Numbered from the stretch's first letter, positions 46,447 to 58,649 are shown. The stretch is 64,000 nt of DNA from Pterois miles (GCA_947000775.1 CAMQGK010000604.1:11400501-11464500), one strand, 5' to 3'. Made by a program: numbers and translations. The notes: generated by a model from the sequence alone, not told the origin.

Positions 46447-47618
46447 GCTACTGGAACTACTGTTCCAATTGGTAGATGATCAAATGAAATGAGGAAATAC
46501 TGGTCATACCACCACTGCAGAGATGAAGTACACTAATGTATTAAATAACCCAGATGAAGATTCAGATTGCTGAATGGAAAGTGATCCCTGAAAATATTTA
46601 TTTGTCAGACCTTATTAGTTAAGGTTTACATGAGTGTGTGTTTGCATTTCAGAATGCTATCGCAAATGCTTCATCGTTGGCCGAGGTGGAGAGGTTGAAA
46701 GGGATGCTGCAGGCTGGTCAGATCCCAGGACGAGACCTGAGACAAGGTCAGTGCTGACCATATACTATTCCACAACTTAACTAACACTGTTGAGACTAGT
46801 GTTTGTTTTGAGGCTGATATGTCCTTTTGATTGGTGTGAACACATCTGGTCATTTATGTTATTGTGTTAGTTTTGACCAAACATTGTACTGAGGCAGCAG
46901 TGTTTCCAGCCAATCACAGTAGTAGAAATAACATGTTTTGAAAAAGCAAATCACTGCAACTGCAGGCAAGGATCTGCAACTTCTGGTCACTTTGAAATTT
47001 CTATCAAAGTCATCACTCAAACTTGGATGGCAAGTTCCCAAATATATAAAATTAATGAAATATCAGACATTATCACCTGGCACTGTGGACACAGAATACA
47101 GGTGTTGAAATACAAGCAAGTAATGAAGTGGTTAAAACCAGATAGCATCAGCAAGGCAGCCCATATTTGTCCTCTACTGACTTTATCCTGGGGAAGGTGA
47201 GTTAATAACAAGCTAGACTTTGCTCAATAGCCTAATTCCATTAGTTCTTAAAGGGCAAAATCCTTGGCCCTATTTCAGTAGGAGCCAAGCAGTGAGCAGG
47301 GTGCTCAATGTGAGCAGTGTATATACTGTAGTATGTTTACAGAATGATAATGATAATATAAATATGGGATAACACCAGCCTTTCCTCGTGAATTTGATTT
47401 TTATTTTATAACCTCATTGTATTTTGAGAGATGAATGAATATGTTCATTTGTAAAATCAGGTCCTGCTGGCATGGTAGAGGAGGAAGAAGAGGAAGAGGG
47501 TGATGCTGCACAGATGGGATCACAGAAGGATGGAGGCTCAGGAGAGGAAATGGATGAGGGTGATCATGAGGAGGTTGAAGAAGACATGGATGAAGAGCCA
47601 CATGTTAATGGCTCCTGA
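38388..47618 (+). CDS. snrpa1: U2 small nuclear ribonucleoprotein A' (9 coding exons, 288 residues, complete)
   Basis: A' is the leucine-rich-repeat subunit of the U2 snRNP; with U2B'' it binds stem-loop IV of U2 snRNA in the spliceosome. Exons: 38388-38469, 39927-40074, 42422-42500, 43998-44044, 44809-44911, 45273-45352, 45872-45947, 46653-46746, 47461-47618. All junctions keep phase. The protein begins MVKLSAELIEQAAQYTNPVR; LRRs cover about 20-140, with LDQFDTIDFSDNEVRKLDGF and LTELVLTNNNI. The conserved DFQKVKLKERQEAEKMFKGK follows (about 145-165), then the KNAIANASSLAEVERLKG helix. The last exon is very acidic (Glu/Asp runs), so the tail is longer than in the 255-residue human protein. 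The start fits the vertebrate N-terminus exactly. The intron 7 donor is AAG|GTTCAT, weaker than the rest. Human A' aligns almost residue by residue from memory. Confidence 0.97.
39927..40074 (+). CDS. snrpa1: snrpa1 exon 2
   Basis: 148 nt. Encodes YKIPVLENLGATLDQFDTID and the LRR consensus DGFPLLKRLKTLLMNNNRI. Acceptor CTCACAG|GT, donor TTTG|GTAAG. Confidence 0.97.
40440..40620 (-). repeat. Inverted copy of the 37030 repeat in snrpa1 intron 2
   Basis: Read on the minus strand it gives TTTAGCCTCCTTCAAGACAT and TTGGTACCAATGGATTCC, matching the right half of the repeat at 37030-37345. Confidence 0.5.
41249..42179. mobile_element. hAT-like non-autonomous element in snrpa1 intron 2
   Basis: The ends TAGGGATACTAAT and ATTAATATCCCTA are inverted repeats (one mismatch in 13). 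The element is flanked by the identical 8-mer CCTGGGAT at 41241-41248 and 42180-42187. Together these define a 931-bp element with hAT-type duplication. It encodes no transposase and contains a 55-bp minisatellite. A related, rearranged copy lies at 58200-58640. Confidence 0.8.
41396..41665 (+). repeat. 55-bp minisatellite, 4.9 copies
   Basis: Five units start at 41396, 41451, 41506, 41561 and 41616, each exactly 55 bp with no indels. They share AGTTCACC and GGTGCTGCGTTCACTG and differ at a few positions. As 55 is not a multiple of three, the unit is not coding. The array lies inside the hAT-like element. Confidence 0.93.
42422..42500 (+). CDS. snrpa1: snrpa1 exon 3
   Basis: 79 nt. Encodes RIGENLEQSLPSLTELVLTN and NNIQEL, an LRR. 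Donor CTG|GTGAG. Confidence 0.96.
42658..42856 (-). repeat. SINE family B fragment in snrpa1 intron 3
   Basis: CCATCCATTATCTGTAACTG and CTGGAGCCAATCCCAGCTGA identify the 3' half of the family B SINE on the minus strand; the head is missing. Confidence 0.75.
42866..43000 (-). repeat. SINE family D fragment
   Basis: On the minus strand it reads GATCGATGGTTCGATCTCTG, then CACATGTCAAAGTGTTCCTG and GAGCAAG, the order seen in the copy at 13068. It abuts the family B fragment, so two SINEs lie side by side. Confidence 0.5.
43998..44044 (+). CDS. snrpa1: snrpa1 exon 4
   Basis: 47 nt. Encodes GDLDPLATVKTLTLL. Acceptor TGTGTAG|GGT, donor TCAG|GTATG. Confidence 0.95.
44809..44911 (+). CDS. snrpa1: snrpa1 exon 5
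   Basis: 103 nt. Encodes RNPVTNKKHYRLYVINKIPQ and RVLDFQKVKLK, the LRR cap region. Donor AAG|GTAAG. Confidence 0.97.
45273..45352 (+). CDS. snrpa1: snrpa1 exon 6
   Basis: 80 nt. Encodes ERQEAEKMFKGKRGAQLAKD and IARRTK. Acceptor CATCATAG|GAA, donor AAAC|GTAAG. Confidence 0.97.
45872..45947 (+). CDS. snrpa1: snrpa1 exon 7
   Basis: 76 nt. Encodes FTPGVAAQFEKKRTGPSQAD and VEAIK. The donor is AAG|GTTCATTT, unusual at positions +3 to +5, but the next exon continues exactly as in human A' (EAIKNAIANAS). Confidence 0.94.
46407..46446. repeat. (ATT)n microsatellite in snrpa1 intron 7
   Basis: About 13 perfect TTA/ATT units. Confidence 0.95.
46653..46746 (+). CDS. snrpa1: snrpa1 exon 8
   Basis: 94 nt. 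Encodes NAIANASSLAEVERLKGMLQ and AGQIPGRDLRQ. Donor CAAG|GTCAG. Confidence 0.96.
47461..47618 (+). CDS. snrpa1: snrpa1 exon 9 (acidic C-terminus and stop)
   Basis: 158 nt including TGA at 47616-47618. Rich in Glu and Asp (MVEEEEEEEGDAAQ, EEVEEDMDEEP) and ends HVNGS, as the human protein ends in a Val-Thr-Asn-Gly-Ser tail. Confidence 0.96.
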
Positions 47619-47720
47619 GTTCCTGGAAATAATTTTTGTTCTGATATTTTTTATGTTGTAGTTTTCTTGTGTTGGTAATACATCTACCAGGGCTGTTTTT
47701 TATTTTGTAAAATGACATAC

Positions 47721-47726
47721 ATTAAA
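47721..47726 (+). terminator. snrpa1: Likely polyadenylation signal of snrpa1
   Basis: ATTAAA, 103 bases after the stop codon, followed by a GT-rich stretch (CGTGTGTGTTTC) at 47743-47754 suitable as a downstream element. The 3' UTR would be about 120 nt. Confidence 0.6.
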
Positions 47727-48007
47727 TTGATTTCTTATATTACCGTGTGTGTTTCTTTAAGCATTCAGCTGACATTATCAGCTGAATGCATTCCACCTAT
47801 CTGGTCTGATAATGTCCCTTGTTTTAAAAGGTCGTCACACTTCCATACAGTTGTGTGACTCCCAAGAGATGGATTAAAATCAAAATGTTAAGTGTAGGCT
47901 ATTCTGACTTTCAGTGACTAGTATGGATCATTCTACATAGACCACTGGATTATACAGCTTCCAGAATGCAACCAATAGCATTATTGTTTGCCATGTCCTG
48001 CCTGATA

Positions 48008-48390
48008 CAGTGCCTATAACATATATTCACCCCCATGGAAGTTTTCATGCTTTATTGCTTTTAAACATTAAATCAAGTTGAATTTCTTTTACTTTATTTT
48101 TACCAATTAACAGAAAAATATACTTTCATGTTAAACTAAAAACACTTTCTACTACACTATAAATATAGAAAATCACTTGCACAAATATTCACTCCTTTCA
48201 GGTCAATACATTGTAGAGGCACTTTTTTCAGCAAGTACAGCTTTTTGAGTCTGTGGTTAAATCTCCATCAGCCTAGTGTGTTATCACAATGCAATACCTT
48301 GACCTCACCATTCTTTGCAAAACGGCTCCAGCTCAGTCAGTTTGCAAGTATATTGATGGTGAACAGCCTTTTTCTAGTCTAGCCACAAAT
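48008..48390 (-). mobile_element. Tc1-like transposon fragment
   Basis: Begins with ACAGTGCCTATAACATATAT and TTCACCCCCATGGAAGTTTT, a typical fish Tc1 terminal sequence, and continues into TTCTTTGCAAAACGGCTCCA, the reverse of the transposase 3' coding part. The other terminus is missing. Confidence 0.6.
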
Positions 48391-49759
48391 TCACAATAGG
48401 GTTTCCTGAATAGCTTTATTTGAGGTCCTTCCTTGTTGGAAAGCCGATGCAATAGTATTGCATTGAAAGGGGTTTAGCTGATGTACAACAAATGTAGTCA
48501 GTTTATACACAGTTGCTAAAATGCTGTTGAAACAAGTTCCGACTATACACAGCCTGTTGAAAAGCTCATTTTCTAACTCCATTTTATAGCTGCACCATTA
48601 TCATGCTAATTCAGAAATATTATGCATTGCTGTAATCTACTTAATGTGATGTAGTTCCATTTTCACCCAGTAGAGTGTAACATAGGATCAGTAGCCTAGT
48701 TCATGCTTCAGAGTGGAGTCCAGGTTGAACCAGATACAAAAAAAGAATGATAGAAGGCTACTGTAGCTTATTTGAATAAGATTATTTCACAGTTGATAAG
48801 GTGTGAATATGTCCACAATGCTATATGATTTAGCTCTCAAAAGACACAAAGGTACAAAAATATTAATATTTCTAGGACTAAAATAAACCAAAATTTGCAG
48901 ATAGGTCCAGTCCTATGCTAAACGTCCTCTGATGGGGCTGTGGGCCAGTAGTCCTGATGGTGATGCTACAGCAAACACCTGAAATTTAAAACTTCATAAC
49001 AAATCAGCCGTTCGTGCTTCCATCAAACTGTAGTGAGCAGAAATGTTCAGATGCTTCAGCCTGGCAGGAATCATGAAGTCCATCATTTTGTTTTTCAAAA
49101 AACTCTGAAACTTCTTAAACTTATCTCATCCCACATTTTTTGCTCAATTGACACCAAATTTGCTGATTCTTCTGAATGTCCTCCACAAACCATCCAGCCA
49201 AATTTATTCAGGACAAGTCAACAAACTATTTGCAATAGATGTTGTGTGTACAGAGTAAAAACATAATGAAAATACAACATGAACAATCTATATGACAGAC
49301 AGATATAATGGGAACATATACAGTGCTTGTTGCTATATAATTATACATCTTTAATTTTATTAATAATAATTATTATTGTTTAATTATTTTTGTCATTTAT
49401 CACACCCTGTGTCTGAACATTCAATTCTTCTGGAAATGTTTGCCCTGCAAAATCATATGTGATAAATTAAAATAACAGATGCAGAAAATGTTGAAATAAT
49501 ATTTCATTATATTTGTTCAAAAAAAGGTTATGATCAACAGTTAACTAATTATTTACAAAACAGGCATGAACATTGTATCAATAAATGAGAGGGCAGAAAA
49601 GAGAAGCAGCTTGTGAGAAGCTCTGGTATACAAGAAAAAGTCAACTGAGACTAGTCTCTAGTCTCAGTATTTTGGGATGAATGTGTGACACAATCTCACA
49701 TTCTACCCTAATAAGCATTTAAACACTTTTAAAAGGACACAAATGACACTAACCTGTAT

Positions 49760-50075
49760 TTTAAGGTAGCCAAGTTGCTATTAGCTGCTATGAGACTTAG
49801 ACCAACTGCCAACCGGACAATAAAAGAATAACTAATTGAAAGCTGGGGCAGATTCAGACTCTCTGATGTTCATAGGGAGGTTATTCCACAGGAAGGGGGC
49901 TCAATAAGAAAAGGCCCTTTGGCCTGCTGGCTTCTTTTTTTAATCTAGGGACAGACAGGATCCCTGTGAAAGCGGAGAGTCCTGATTGGAGCATACCATG
50001 TAAGTAGATCATACGAGTAGGAGGGAAGCACCTTAAAGTCTGATCTGATGTGGCGCTTCAACAATGGGATTCACG
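49760..50075 (-). mobile_element. L2-like LINE fragment (C-terminal/3' end)
   Basis: The motifs GGTTATTCCACAGGAAGG, AGAAAAGGCCCTTTGG and GAGAGTCCTGATTGGAGCAT are the complement of the same segments in the plus-strand L2 copy at 52040-52200, with the two in opposite orientations. Confidence 0.65.
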
Positions 50076-50376
50076 GTGGAGTGCAATATGCATATCAATG
50101 TGATAGGACAGCACATCCCAGGCTTCAAAATCAAGAAGGACAAAATGCTAACATTTCTCTTGTTTAATTGTTTCACATCACAATAGACATATGCGTACGT
50201 GTTTCGGTACGGAGCCTTCTTCAGAGCGTTTGACGTATACAGATTCAGTTCAATAATTTACACAAGGACAATGTTAACATACACCTGAGAGTTAGATCCA
50301 ATTATGTGGGAACCAGTCTCTTTTCTTTTTACATGGATCTAGATACAGGGACCAGTCACAGTCATAGCCTATAATT

Positions 50377-50470
50377 CAGTTCAGTTCAATTTATTTCATT
50401 CGTTTAGTCCAGAATCACAAATCACAATTTTGCCTCAGGGTGGGGGGTTTACAATCTGTACAGGATACGA
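50377..50470. repeat. Interspersed repeat tail
   Basis: TTCAGTTCAATTTATTTCAT and GTTTACAATCTGTACAGGAT form a fragment found at many fish LINE 3' ends; no ORF. Confidence 0.4.
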
Positions 50471-51364
50471 CATCCTCTATCCTTTACAGAAATGACCCTA
50501 TAGTTAAGTTTGATCCAAGCCCTGTCACATACAATGTTGCGCTCCACAAAACACTACTCCTGGCCATTATTGGTTCACTATTTAAGACCATACACTAGAT
50601 GGCAATAGGGAAACGCTTGAATAAACCTCATTAATTTTTAATCATAGTCCTCTGGACGATCTTGTGTCACTAAGTGTATAGTGGTCATCTTCGTAGTCTG
50701 TAGGTAGCAAAATACTAAAATCAGTCCTAAACTAAAAAGCAGTTTAAGCAGTATAAGGATTCCAGGCTAGTCATGACCACAACTCATTGACTCCAGAACA
50801 AATAGAGCCACTTACCTTGTTCTCCTTTGGTACCGCTTGCCTCTGCCAGAAAATTAAATAACATGGGGACATGGGGAGAGTTTGCCGAAAGACCTGAAAT
50901 ATAACAGCAGGCATTTTTATGTCACTAATATATTCTATGGTATTCATGTTGTGTAGGTGTAAGATCTGCCAATTTATTTTCAATATGCAGCTTACCTCTG
51001 GATAATGCCATTAAGCTTCTAAACCAAACCATTGGTTTGAGAGTGGTATGATGATCAGAGTCTTCTTTCAATGTCAAGGCTTCACAGAGTCTGTCATTCA
51101 CCTTATATTCCATTTTGCAGAAAACAAGTTAGCATTTACAGTATGGCTGAATAATGATTAACATTTCTCATGAGTGTTGTACCTGGTTTTTAAACTCTGT
51201 CCCCTGGTCTTGGTTTTCAGATGTCAGTTTCGATTCCAGACTAATAATAGTGACTGATCACCACAAGATACATCTTCTAGCAGCTCATCCTTTATAGCAC
51301 ATGACTTTTTAGATTTCTTCTGCAGAGAAATTGATGAGACAATGTATAAGTTAATTCCTTGTCC

Positions 51365-52262
51365 GAACCGTTTCAGCCTGCTTTCAAGGCCTGCCACTCC
51401 ACAGAAACTGTACTTAGTAAAATCATAAATGGGCTGCTCCTAAACTAGGCTGCTCCTAATTCCACCTCTATACTTATACTACTGGATCTCAGTGCAGCTT
51501 TTGATGCTTTTTATCATCATATACTCTGGCTGACTGAAAAACAAATTTAGCATCACTGGGCTGGCTCTCTAGCATGGTTACAACCTTATCTCCACATATG
51601 AACACAGTGTGTCTACTTTAATAATATGACAAAAAAAAACTGCAAAATTCTCTGAGGTCAAATATGGCATACCTCTGGGTTCTTGATCAGCACAATAACA
51701 ACATCATCAAAATTGTCTTCTTTCACCTACAAGCTGCAACACAGCTAAACTCAGGTCTTCTTTATCCAGGGCTGATGCAGAGATCCCAATTCACACCTTT
51801 GTATCATCCAGACTGGATTGTTGTAATGTTTTGCTAACAGGTCTGCCTCGTTCTAGCCTGCCTATTTCAGGACACTGTAGCAAGATTCTTAACTAAAACT
51901 AGAAAATTTGACCATATTAAACCGTTTTAGCTTCATTACATTGGCTCCCAATCCAGGTCAGGTCAGACTTTAGAGTTCTTCTGATGACCTATAAAACTGT
52001 AAATGGGCATGTTCCTTCCTACTTGTCCAATCCTACTTGAATCTAAATGGTATGCTCCAATCAGGACTCTCCGATGTCAGAATGCAGGGCTCCTGTCTGT
52101 CCCCGGAGTGAAAAAGAAGTCAGCAGGCCAAAGGACCTTTTCTTGTTGAGTGTCCTTTCCTCTGGAGTAATCTCCCTATGAACATCAGACAGTCTGATTC
52201 TTCAGAGGCCTTTAAATCAAAACTCAAAACCCATCTTTTTGTCCTAACTTTCAATTAGTTAG
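51365..52262 (+). mobile_element. Decayed L2-like LINE reverse-transcriptase fragment
   Basis: With frameshifts and stops, the plus strand still reads LDLSAAFDAF, SRLDCCNVLLTGLPRSSLP, LHWLPIQVRSDFRVLLMTYK and YLSNPT, the L2-type RT order ending in a C-terminal domain (NQNSKPIFL). It lies between snrpa1 and ano9 and is dead. Confidence 0.75.
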
Positions 52263-53799
52263 CTAGTTATTCTTTTATTATTTGGTAGATGGGTCGGTCT
52301 TGGTCTCAATGTATAATTTTATTAATTAATTTTATCATTTATGTCCCACAAGCATTGCTGTGTGCCTCTCTCTCTCAAGGCTTGGTTTGATGGGCTCAGC
52401 CAATTTGAGATGGTCAGCAGTTACATATAGGTATAATGTTTGAGTGTTCATGTTTCTGGCCATAATTTATAGGCTAGAGTATGTTTTCTATAAATGATAA
52501 TGTATGATCTTGTGTTCCAAATGCATATTTAATACCAAGGCTTTTTATAATGTGTCATATTTAGACTTTTTAAATAGCCTATAACATAGCCTTAAGACTA
52601 GTAACATTAAGGGATAATTTTAATCAGCTGCTTAGTGTAAATGGTAGGCTAATGTTGCACAGATTATGAAGCTATAAATAAAATTTGTTGGCCTGTCCTG
52701 AATAAATGAAGTGTTTGACTTTTCTGTTTAAACATAAATAGTCACTTTTTTGTTTTGGAAACCAGTACTATAAATGGTCTGTGGTACACGGATAGTGTGG
52801 TGACAAGTTTATCTGGCTGTCTTCTGTTTGTAAGAGCAACTGCTGACTGTATGCAGTGTGTTTGATGTAACATCTACAATGCTGCACTGTGGTCACAGTG
52901 GTGCACTGGTAGAGGCTCCTGTCTTTCATGTGTTTGCCCACATTGGTAGGAGTTTGAGTCTCGTAAAACTGTTTATTATTTATTAGATTCACTTGGAAAT
53001 GGCTGAAGAGTTCTACTTGATGCATGTTTACTCAAACAGGCTCCAAAGACAAATATGTGTATTTAGAAACATTTATTAATTTACAGGAAGAGCGATGTTC
53101 CAAACCTCACTAAATATGATTCCTCAAACAAGATTCCAAAGACAAATCCGGTATGTTCTGACATTGTCATATAAAACTAAAGTACGACACATTCACAAGG
53201 GCAGCTACGTATTTTCTACCTGCTTTGAACAGCAACTGGATGTGATTGTAAGATGTTAATGTTTGGATGTGCTGCAGAATGTTGCAGTTATTTCACATTG
53301 TGATTGAGTGACTTGTGCCAATGTTACCAGTAATAATGCTGAATATTTCCCCTGCTGTGTGTGTATTATTTTTGGTATTATAAAGTATATTGTTGGCAAT
53401 AAATATTTATGTGTTGTATCACAATGCACTGCAGTGTCTTATTTGCTCCTTGAAACATCTCAGAATCTTCTGACTGGCTTATCTTGAGTATACTGCAAGA
53501 TAGATTATCTATTGATAATTGTAAAATGCTTTGAACGGAGAAATGTTACATGTCCATGTAGAAAGCAGCCATTCTATATATATCATGGGATGGTACATGG
53601 GATGGTTGAAATACATAATATACGCAATCACATGAACAAAAATACAGTTGTGTTCATATTTTGTCAAAATGGATAACAGAGATATAGATGAAAACCTCTG
53701 GCTTGATGCTGAAGACAATATGAAAATGACTTATTTCCTTTCCTCTCCAGTATAGTATATATCCCTTACATTAGTAATTACTTGTGAATTATTTTTAGT

Positions 53800-55202
53800 T
53801 GAAACATTTTGCACATTTTGTTTTGTTGCAACCTTATACTAAAATCATTTAAATTATTTTCCCCTCATCAGTCTACACTCAATACACCATAATGACAAAG
53901 TGGAAACAGCATTTTTACTCAGTAAATAGTTGAAGCACATTTGGCAAGCTTTTTTGGGTATGATACGACAAGCTTTGTACACCTGGATTTAGATATTTTT
54001 TGCCATTCTCTTCTGCAGATTCTCTCCAGCTCTGTCAGGTTGGATGTGGACCATCGGTGGACAGACATTTTCAGGTCTCTCCAGAGATTTGGTTTGATTG
54101 GGTTCACGTCAGGGCTCTGACTGGGCCACTCAAGGACATTCACAGAGTTGTCCCCAATCCACTCCTGTGTTGTCTTGCTGTGTACTTAGAGTCACTATTC
54201 TGTTGGAAGGCGAACCTTTGGCCCAGTCTGAGGTCCTAAATGCTCTGGTCCAGGTTTTCATTAAGGATATCTCTGCACTTTGCTCCATTCTGCTATCTCT
54301 CAACCCTGACCACTCGTCCAGTCCTTGCCACTGAAAAACACTTTCAAAGCATGATGCTGCCACCACCATGCTTCACCGTTGGGATGGTGTTGGGCAGGTG
54401 ATGAGCGGTGCCTGGTTTCCTCCAGACATAACAATTAGAACTGAGGCCAAATAGTTCAATCTTGGTTTCATCAGACCACATAATCTTGTTTCTCAGTCTG
54501 AGTGTCCTTTAGGTGCGTTCGTATGTCTTTCACTGAGGAGAGGCTTCTGTCTGGCCCCTCTGCTATAAAGACCAGATCGGTGTTGCAGTGATGGTAGTCC
54601 TACTGGAAGTTTCTCCCATCACTACACAGGATCTCTGGAGCTCAGCTAGAGTGTCATCAGGTTCTTGGTCACCTCTCTTATCAAGGCCCCTCTCCCCTGA
54701 CTCCTTAGTTTAGTCAGGCAGCTCTAGGGAGAGTCCTGGTTGTTACAAGATTCTTCCATTTAAGAATTATAGAGGCCACTGTGCTCTTGGGTACCTTCAA
54801 TGCAGCAGAATTCTTTTGAAGTCATTCCCAGATCTGTGCAGGCAGTTCCTTTGACCCCATGGTTTGGTTTTTGCTCAGATATGCATTTTCAGTTGTGAGA
54901 CCTTTATATCAACATCAAATCATGTCTAATCCATTGAACTTACCACAGGTGGACTCCAGTCAAGGTGGAGCAACATCTCAAAGATGACCTGAGCTAAATT
55001 TCAAGTGTCTGAATACTGAAGTCACCTTTTCCTTTTTAATATACTTGCAAAAATTTCTAAAATTCTGTGTCTGCTTTGTCATTATGATGCATTGAGTGTA
55101 GATTGATGAGGGGAAAAAATAATTCAAACAATTTTAGCATAAGGCTGATACATAAAATGTGAAAAAGTGAAGGGATCTGAAGACTTTCAGAATGCACTGT
55201 AT
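53800..55202 (-). mobile_element. Decayed Tc1-like transposon
   Basis: The minus strand keeps MNVLEWPSQSPDVNPIKPNL and NLWRDLKMSV, the end of a Tc1 transposase, with stops and frameshifts elsewhere. The right terminus ends GAATGCACTGTAT at 55202. Matching inverted sequence (TTTTCCCCTCATCAGTCTAC, CATAATGACAAAGT) is present on the left near 53860, but the outer left end is lost. It differs from the intact Tc1 copy at 60919. Confidence 0.8.
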
Positions 55203-55499
55203 AACATTTACGTGCACATGAGAGTCCTGTCTATTTCTGGCCCTTATTTGTCCAGATTTGTCTAGTTGATATTTTTCTGTTTCTGTGTTAGGTGTAGAGA
55301 GATGCATAAGACCAGAGTCAAATTCCTTTAATGTATACAGGAGGTACAAGTGAAGCTGATTCTAGTTCTGACTTATTTTCTGTTTCTTCTGTCTGTCTTA
55401 CCTATTTATTTTGAAATAAGTTTGTTAGTTAGACTACTGACCATTCAGTATTTCCCCTGTGCAAACTGAGCTGTAGTCGGATATTTATGGTAAAACGGA

Positions 55500-55660
55500 C
55501 TTCCCAGGTAAACCTTAAAAGACCCACCTTTCCCGCGGAACATGAACGCGACATGGCCCGTAGTGTCTTGGCGTTAACGGCTTCAGGTGAAATGGCACAC
55601 CTTCACCTGTACACGCGCGCACACTAACAGTGCAGCATTCTTCTGCAGATATGCGGAAGT
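55500..55660. promoter_or_regulatory. ano9: CpG-rich region upstream of ano9 exon 1
   Basis: Several CpGs cluster in TTCCCGCGGAACATGAACGC and TACACGCGCGC, 200-350 bp before the presumed start codon. No TATA box was seen. Assignment as promoter is by position. Confidence 0.4.
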
Positions 55661-55843
55661 GAAGCGAGGAATAGAGTTATCGATGAGACAGCCTACATGT
55701 TGCATGTTTATTAGTGAGTGGTTGATTTTAATGATGCAGTGATGGACTAATGTCAGTGAGCTGGAGCAACATGTAGTCTGGTTTGTTGTTGGATATACGT
55801 TTCTGGGACCGAACTTCACATCAATACTGGAACAACCTCCAAC

Positions 55844-55864
55844 ATGTTCTTCAAGACTGTCGAG
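55844..55864 (+). CDS. ano9: ano9 exon 1 (probable start codon)
   Basis: ATG at 55844 and seven codons (MFFKTVE), then GAG|GTAAAC in phase 0. Chosen because it gives an in-phase join to exon 2. A start in exon 1 cannot be confirmed without transcript data. Confidence 0.6.
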
Positions 55865-58649
55865 GTAAACACTGAGCTGAGTTTGATCAACTGTATTGCT
55901 ACCATAGCATGTGATCTGCTAACTGCAGTTAACTGTCACGTCACTTTGTTGGAATGAATAAAGGCGCTCACACTAACAGTAGCACTCAGTAAGTACATTT
56001 ACTGTAGTATCCTACTTTCTACTTCCACATGTAGCCTATTGAACAGCTCCTGTCACTTCTTACTCTGCAGCCTCTTATTTTCTAGACAAAACTGCTACAC
56101 AGTAAAGTCAGTTCGGTTGAGGAATAAAAAGAGAAAAAGTAAAAAAAAAAACTCCACAAAACATGTAGCTTATTTCTTTTCTGTTCTCTTTGTCTTGCTT
56201 CATGTTTTTAACAAAAAAAAAAATCACTTTCACTGTACAATAATTCATATTAAGCTAATTACCTCCGACAAGGAGGTTATGTTTTTGCCGGCGTTTATCT
56301 GTCTGTTTGTTTGTTTGTCTGTGGTCAAGATAACTCAAAAACTTATGGATGGATTTTGATGAAATTTTCAGGGTGTGTCGAAAATGTGAAAAGGATTTAA
56401 TTTTGGGGGTGATCTGGAAGAAATCCTGGATTCTCGATCACTTTTAAATTTTCATTAACATTGGGGTAAATGGGACCCAAAAATTGTCTCTCAATATCTC
56501 TGGTAATTGTTGCCCAAAGCTCATGAAATTTGACTCAGGGATTTACAATGTGTACTTCTATCAAATCCCAAAGGCCGATCCATATCTGATCCAGATGGTG
56601 GATTTTATAGCAATTTATATAAAACAAATGGGGGTACTCTTACATTTTAGCTTACTGTGCATTTAATATTAGAGGTAGAGATTTCTAACAAGTGGCATCG
56701 TGTAGCTGAGACAATTCTGCATCTGAAGTATGTCAACGAATTTGATCTAGCTTTAATACTTGAGGAGATAGATCCAGAAGAAACCGCCAGGGGGGAAACT
56801 ATGGTGCTTGGCGGAGGTCTGCGCTCTCCGAGTGCTTTTCTAGTTTCATTTTATTGTGTCCAAGTCACAAGAAGTCTGTTATGTTTGTCCTAGAAATCTA
56901 ACAGGATACCAAACTTTGACAAATTAAGTGGGGATTTTCCTTAAATGGTACTTAACTTCTTCATAATGGACACAGGAGAACTGAATCCCATGTATATAGA
57001 GCTGGCTCCTGTTATTGCATCATTCGGGCTGTTTCAGTATTTCTGCTGAGGTTAATCTAAGTGGAACAAACGTGTGTCTGTGAGTAGATTCTCAACAGCT
57101 TCAGCAGTATTTAATCCAGAAGCAGTTCCACAACATCTGCATCAACTGTTCTATTTTGACGTCACATCTGGGATTGACCTGGAAGCGGGCATGCAATATT
57201 TCGTATCATAGCTTGTTGAAATAAGTAGATTAAAGCTGCAGCTAAGGATTACTTTCATAATCAATTAATCTTCTGATTGTTTTGGTCTATAAAGTGCCAT
57301 AAAATAGTGAAAAGTAGCAATCACAACTTCACTTTAACATCATAACAAATTCACTTTAACGTCATAGGACAAAAAACACAGGAAATGTTCACATTTTATA
57401 GGCTAAGTCAGAGAATGACTGACAAAATGAATCAGTCATCAGAATTGATTTGCGGATACATTTTTTTCTGTTGAAGACTAATTGATTAATCAGCTAATTG
57501 TTTCAGCTCTAAAGCAGATAGCGAGTGTCTAAATACTGAGGGTGAAAATCAAGAGATGATGAGTGAGTGCTGCATGAATGCTCTGCTCTGTGATTTCAGT
57601 TAAGATAGCAGGACTGGGGTTTAATTTGACACATCTGCGAGTGTGTGTGGGCTCAGTGGATCAGAAGTGAAACCTGTTTATCACTGAGAGCAGTTGAGGT
57701 CACACCCAAGGTGAAGGTTCACTGCAGTATGTGGATCAGTATCTCTTAGATTAGAAACTAAGTTAATCGGTCACCTGAGTGAAAGGTGTGTTGAACAGAA
57801 CAAAAAAGTAGAGGGTGGGAGACAGTAGGAGACAACAGACATGAGAAGCTGAGGGTGTTGGGCAGGTCTGGACCTGCAGGTTGCTGAATGTCTGTTAGAG
57901 AGGAAGACAAACACTCAAAGAGCTGTCCATGAGTATTAAGCTGTGAAAAAAAAATGTGTTTAGATGAGTCACAACAGACCGTGTGAACAACCACAAGGGT
58001 AATTTAAGATTTTACAAATGGACTGGTTGAATGTTAATTGAAGATAATGTTATTCCACTTATCAAGTATACTGATAGTAACTGTACAGACACACTACACA
58101 GTGTCCACCTGCTCAAAGTAATGCACTCCGATACAACAGTCCTTATATAAATCCTCCCTTCATGAAGTTTATAATGGTCAAGTGTTCATGATCATTTGGA
58201 AAGATGTACTGTAGTCAAACAAACTCTCTGTTTGCCGGACACTTGCTATCGTTATGCCGGGCAGAACACACAGCTGCTAAACTTATCTAAATGTGAGGTG
58301 GAGAGTTAATGGGAAAGTGGCTGCATGTCTGTGACACACTGTGGCTGCTAACGCTCCTGGAACTGAACTGGAGACAGTGAACGCAGCACCGTGGCTGCTA
58401 GCGCTTCCGGACGGGTGAAGAGTTGTTTGTTGTGCAGGCAGTCAGTGCTCAGTGCAAAGATTTGCGACATATACTGTAGATTTGTCTAGTTAGCATTCAC
58501 ATATGAGTTATAGAGATCTGACCCTCGTTAACCAATTATTAACTGTTAACCATCAAGATTAGTACCTCAAATGCAGTGGTGTGCCAGCTGCAAACAACTC
58601 TTCACCCGTCCAGAAGCATTAATCATTAACAGCCACAGATGTGTGTGTG

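Noticed and set aside
50160..50235. Possible repeat with TACGTGTTTCGGTACGGAGCC and CTTCTTCAGAGCGTTTGACG
   Set aside because: It resembles a frequent fish repeat with a CTTCTTCAGAG motif, but the piece is too short to set borders or family.
52880..52975. Possible SINE head (GTGGTGCACTGGTAGAGGCTC)
   Set aside because: The A-box-like part is present, but the B box is degraded and no tail was found; too weak to list.
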